Part shown: piece after piece, positions 3,347 to 5,629 of the stretch
How the letters are laid out: the number at the start of each line of letters is the position of its first letter
Position numbering within the stretch: the stretch's first letter is position 1
Source of the DNA: Candidatus Rokuibacteriota bacterium
GTDB taxonomy: Bacteria > Methylomirabilota > Methylomirabilia > Rokubacteriales > CSP1-6
NCBI GenBank assembly: GCA_016206385.1
Contig: JACQRS010000185.1
Coordinates: forward strand, 1-5,629
Reading direction: 5' to 3'
DNA length: 5,629 nt
Position numbers and translations under genes: made by a program
Notes under the pieces: generated by a model
What the model was told of the DNA's origin: nothing
Seen by the model: only the letters and a program-made list of their open reading frames with translations
Databases searched by the model: none

Positions 3347-5629
3347 ATGGTCGAGCCATTGGCCCGTTCAGACCTCGCGACAACCCGCGCCCTGACAGTT
3401 CTCGGCCACCGGCCCGCCTTGCCTTGGCGCCGGCTTCGGCGCGAGCGTTCCCGACCAGCACTCCACGGGAAGCACGCGCGCCATATGGCGAGCCGTCTGG
3501 TCGGCGCCCTCTGCCTGGCGCTGATTCCCACGAGCGCCCGCGCGGCCCTCCCCGAGGTCTCCAACGTTCGTTTTCAGGATCAGGAGACCCTGGCGTGGGA
3601 CGCCTCGGGGAGCGTGGCGGGGTACCACGTTTACAGCGGCACCATCTCCGCATTGGGAGGGCTCCAGCCGGCCGACTGTCGGCAGGGATCCCTGCGAGGG
3701 ACCTCGACCCGTATCCAAGATCCACCGCCCCCGGGTGTCGCGCTCTACGTTCTCGTGGTGGGCTTCGACGAGTCGCAGGAAGGGCCGGCGGGTACATCGA
3801 CCTCCGGCGTCCCGCGGGCCATCCAGACCCACTGCATTCCGGCCCGCCGGAACTTCCGCTTCGCCCTGAACGGCGACCCGGGCGACGGCGTCATCGACGG
3901 GGACGAACCTCGGAGGAACGCGAGCGTGCGGGCCTACGACCTCGGCTCGAGCGGCCGGACCGGGGTCCTGCTCCATACTGGAGAGTTCGTGCTCCGGGCA
4001 TCAGATGATGTGCGCAGGGTTCGTCGGGCTGTGGCTATGGCGATTGATCGCCTAAGCACGCCCTCGATTCCATACGACCCTGACGATGAACCTTTTCTAC
4101 AAGGCCGTCTTCAACGCATGCTTGAGCAACTCGACATAGACATCTGGTTCTCTATAGAGGGTACACCTGGCGCATACCTCCCAATACCTGATCCACCTAT
4201 TCAAGCATCCCTCGAAGCGGCACCTACTGAGACCATCTTCGCAAGAACGTACCAGAGCCAGGTCCAGCACGACGGTCCGATGGGGTACGGGTGGGACTTC
4301 GGCGCCAACGCGCGCCTCGCACCGGTGGGTCAGAACGTCCTTCACTTCGACGGGGAAGGGAGGCAGGAGTTCTTCTTCCGTTCGGGGCCGACGAGTTTCG
4401 TATCGCCGCTCGGCCAGTTCTCCATGCTCCTCGAGAACCCGGATGGCTCGTTTGCGTTGCGAAGCCCGCAGGGCCGACTCTCGAACTTCCACGCCTTCGA
4501 CGGCTCGAACCGGGAGGGGGCCCTCGAATCGTTGGAGGACCGCAACGGCAACCGGGTCACGTACCAGTACGACTTCCAGGGTCTGCTCACCTCGGTCACG
4601 GACGCGCTGGGGAGGGGCATCAGGTACCGGTACAACGCCGAGGGACGGATCGTGGATGTTTCCGACTTCTCGGGGCGGAGTTGGATCTACTCCTACGATG
4701 CCGACGGGAACCTCGTGTCGGTCGAGACCCCCGGGGCCGGGGGAGCTGCCGGCGGCCGGACTACGACCTACACTTACTCCAGCGGGTTCTCCGACCCGCG
4801 GCTCAACCACAACCTCCTGTCGGTGATCCGGCCGAACGAGGTGGGCACGGCCGTCCCGGCGCTGCAGAACACGTACGGCACCGACCCGCTCGCCTTCGCC
4901 TTCGATCGGGTCGTGTCGCAGGCGATCGGCGGGACGAACGCGAGCGGCGTGCCCGCGGGAGGCGTCCTGAATTACACGTACGCCTCGCTCAACCCGGGAG
5001 GCGACCCGTTCGACCTGAGCCTGCCGAGGCGCCAGGCTGCAGTCCTTGACAGGAACGGGAACGAGAAGGTCTTGGTGCACAACCGGCTCGGGAACCTCCT
5101 CTCTGCGACTGAGCGCACCAACCGTGAGGTGCGGCCGGGAGAGCCCGACTACACGACCCGGTACGCCCACGATCAGGACGGGAACCTCCGGGCGGTTCAG
5201 TGGCCCCAGGGGAACGGCCTCCTCCTGACATATGACTCACCGGGAGCCGATCGGTACCGGGAGGGGAATCTCTTGGAAGTCCGGTTCCTCGCGGATCCCG
5301 TGGCCTTCGGGGGCCGGGGCGACGGGCGGGGAGCCGAGATAGCCGACCGGGTCTTCTCCTTCACTTTCGACCCGGTGTTTGACCGGATCCGCTCCTTCAC
5401 GGACGAGCGGGGCAAGGACCCCGGGTATGTCCCGCAGAACGGCGGGGCGTGGTCGCCGGAACGCTACACGACGCGCTTCTGGTACGACTACCAGGAGGGA
5501 GATCCCGCCTCGAACGGCATCGCCGCCCTTGCCAGCCGATTCGGGATCGCGCTGGGCGGGACGCTTTTCAACATGGGGGACTTGAACGGGGACGGGATCG
5601 CGACGCAGGCCTCGGGCAACGTAGTGCAG
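3347..5629 (+). CDS. Large secreted RHS/YD-repeat protein with N-terminal FN3-like domain (3' end outside window)
   Basis: The frame is open for 761 codons to the window edge, so the C-terminus is missing. Residues 1-46 are Arg-rich and unusual; a Sec-like signal follows at 47-66 ('MASRLVGALCLALIP' then 'TSARA'). If ATG 3485 were the start, this would be an ordinary signal peptide, but only 3347 has a strong ribosome binding site. Residues 70-158 resemble an FN3 domain ('SNVRFQDQETLAWDAS', 'GYHVYSGTISAL', 'ALYVLVVGFDESQEGPAG') with C111 and C163 possibly paired. 'GVLLHTGEFVL' (206-216) begins the RHS N-terminal region, interrupted by a compositionally odd segment (219-300), then 'FARTYQSQVQHDGPMGYGWDF' (298-318) and 'VLHFDGEGRQEFFF' (331-344). 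YD repeats follow at 397-459 and more loosely at 567-630. 'GDLNGDGIATQ' (744-754) resembles a calcium-binding loop. RHS proteins form large beta-shell surface or secreted structures, sometimes enclosing a C-terminal toxin; whether this one carries a toxin cannot be seen. Confidence 0.85.
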   Translation, partial: MVEPLARSDLATTRALTVLGHRPALPWRRLRRERSRPALHGKHARHMASRLVGALCLALIPTSARAALPEVSNVRFQDQETLAWDASGSVAGYHVYSGTISALGGLQPADCRQGSLRGTSTRIQDPPPPGVALYVLVVGFDESQEGPAGTSTSGVPRAIQTHCIPARRNFRFALNGDPGDGVIDGDEPRRNASVRAYDLGSSGRTGVLLHTGEFVLRASDDVRRVRRAVAMAIDRLSTPSIPYDPDDEPFLQGRLQRMLEQLDIDIWFSIEGTPGAYLPIPDPPIQASLEAAPTETIFARTYQSQVQHDGPMGYGWDFGANARLAPVGQNVLHFDGEGRQEFFFRSGPTSFVSPLGQFSMLLENPDGSFALRSPQGRLSNFHAFDGSNREGALESLEDRNGNRVTYQYDFQGLLTSVTDALGRGIRYRYNAEGRIVDVSDFSGRSWIYSYDADGNLVSVETPGAGGAAGGRTTTYTYSSGFSDPRLNHNLLSVIRPNEVGTAVPALQNTYGTDPLAFAFDRVVSQAIGGTNASGVPAGGVLNYTYASLNPGGDPFDLSLPRRQAAVLDRNGNEKVLVHNRLGNLLSATERTNREVRPGEPDYTTRYAHDQDGNLRAVQWPQGNGLLLTYDSPGADRYREGNLLEVRFLADPVAFGGRGDGRGAEIADRVFSFTFDPVFDRIRSFTDERGKDPGYVPQNGGAWSPERYTTRFWYDYQEGDPASNGIAALASRFGIALGGTLFNMGDLNGDGIATQASGNVVQ
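4001..4246 (+). other. Low-G+C in-frame segment inside the RHS gene (putative insertion or replacement)
   Basis: Encodes residues 219-300 of the RHS protein. By my count 46 of 82 codons end in A or T, against 5 of the 40 codons immediately downstream. Bases 4081-4200 are about 48% G+C, far below the surrounding gene. The encoded segment includes 'DDVRRVRRAVAMAIDRL' (220-236), 'GRLQRMLEQLDIDIWF' (253-268), a likely amphipathic helix leading into a strand, and a Pro-rich tail 'YLPIPDPPIQ' (277-286). RHS proteins of this architecture usually have a short linker here with a 'PGRG.DF'-like motif; that motif is absent. No flanking target duplication or terminal repeat is evident. It could be a transferred domain, a recombination patch, or an assembly chimera. 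Confidence 0.6.
4535..4732 (+). repeat. Tandem YD (RHS) repeats in the protein
   Basis: Three consecutive units of about 21-24 residues: 'GNRVTYQYDFQGLLTSV' (401-417), 'GRGIRYRYNAEGRIVDV' (422-438) and 'GRSWIYSYDADGNLVSV' (443-459). Each has the pattern G-x5-Y-x-Y-(D/N)-x2-G-x2-x2-V typical of RHS repeats, which build the wall of the beta-shell. The units are diverged at DNA level, so this is a protein repeat rather than a recent duplication. Confidence 0.75.

Noticed and set aside
3310..4008. Plus-strand open frame overlapping the start of the RHS gene in another frame
   Set aside because: Its product is Pro/Arg/Gly-rich without motifs, and it runs through the strong ribosome binding site of the RHS gene, whose own frame has a signal peptide and recognisable domains.
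4150..4159. 10-base palindrome CTCTATAGAG, resembling part of a phage promoter start
   Set aside because: Short, lies inside an intact reading frame, and no fuller promoter or phage gene accompanies it.
4097..5170. Long minus-strand open frame (357 codons) opposite the RHS gene
   Set aside because: Its plus-strand complement encodes clear FN3/RHS-family sequence with YD repeats. The antisense product shows no recognisable motif, and long antisense frames are expected in G+C-rich genes.

Overview
The window is bacterial chromosomal DNA of high G+C (about two thirds or more by eye, with strongly G/C-ending codons). No taxon can be fixed from it. A secreted FN3-plus-RHS protein, an ECF-type sigma factor and a COG1313-type radical SAM enzyme together would suit a large-genome environmental bacterium, for example Acidobacteriota or a similar soil or sediment lineage; this is only an inference. 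I see no rRNA, tRNA, CRISPR array, insertion sequence or transposase gene.

Layout: (1) bases 2-562 (+), an ECF-like sigma-70 family factor whose frame is open at the left edge; (2) a 130-base spacer with a perfect interrupted palindrome and a strong Shine-Dalgarno sequence in front of a two-codon ORF; (3) 693-1682 (+), a radical SAM protein of the PflX / pyruvate-formate-lyase-activating-enzyme-like family; (4) 1660-2502 (-), an unrecognised exported protein that converges on and overlaps the radical SAM gene by 23 bases and has its own sigma-70-like promoter; (5) 2606-3082 (-), a SixA-like phosphohistidine phosphatase; (6) a divergent intergenic region, 3083-3346, with an inverted repeat and short direct repeats; (7) 3347 to the right edge (+), a large secreted RHS/YD-repeat protein with an N-terminal FN3-like domain, cut off by the window end.

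The genes do not form one obvious pathway. The sigma factor and radical SAM gene are co-directional but separated by the spacer. sixA and the exported protein gene are co-directional on the minus strand and may be partly co-transcribed. The RHS gene is transcribed divergently from sixA.

The most notable signal lies inside the RHS gene. A stretch of about 82 codons (about 4001-4246) drops to roughly 50-55% G+C, with G/C at fewer than half of third positions, against nearly 90% just downstream. It sits where RHS proteins of this architecture normally carry a short conserved linker, between the 'HTGEF' strand and the 'ARTYxSQ...GYGWDF' segment. The reading frame is kept throughout, so it looks like an in-frame foreign insertion or replacement in a surface protein. 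Nothing here proves a new biological system; the insert, the two-codon leader ORF and the unrecognised exported protein are the best leads.
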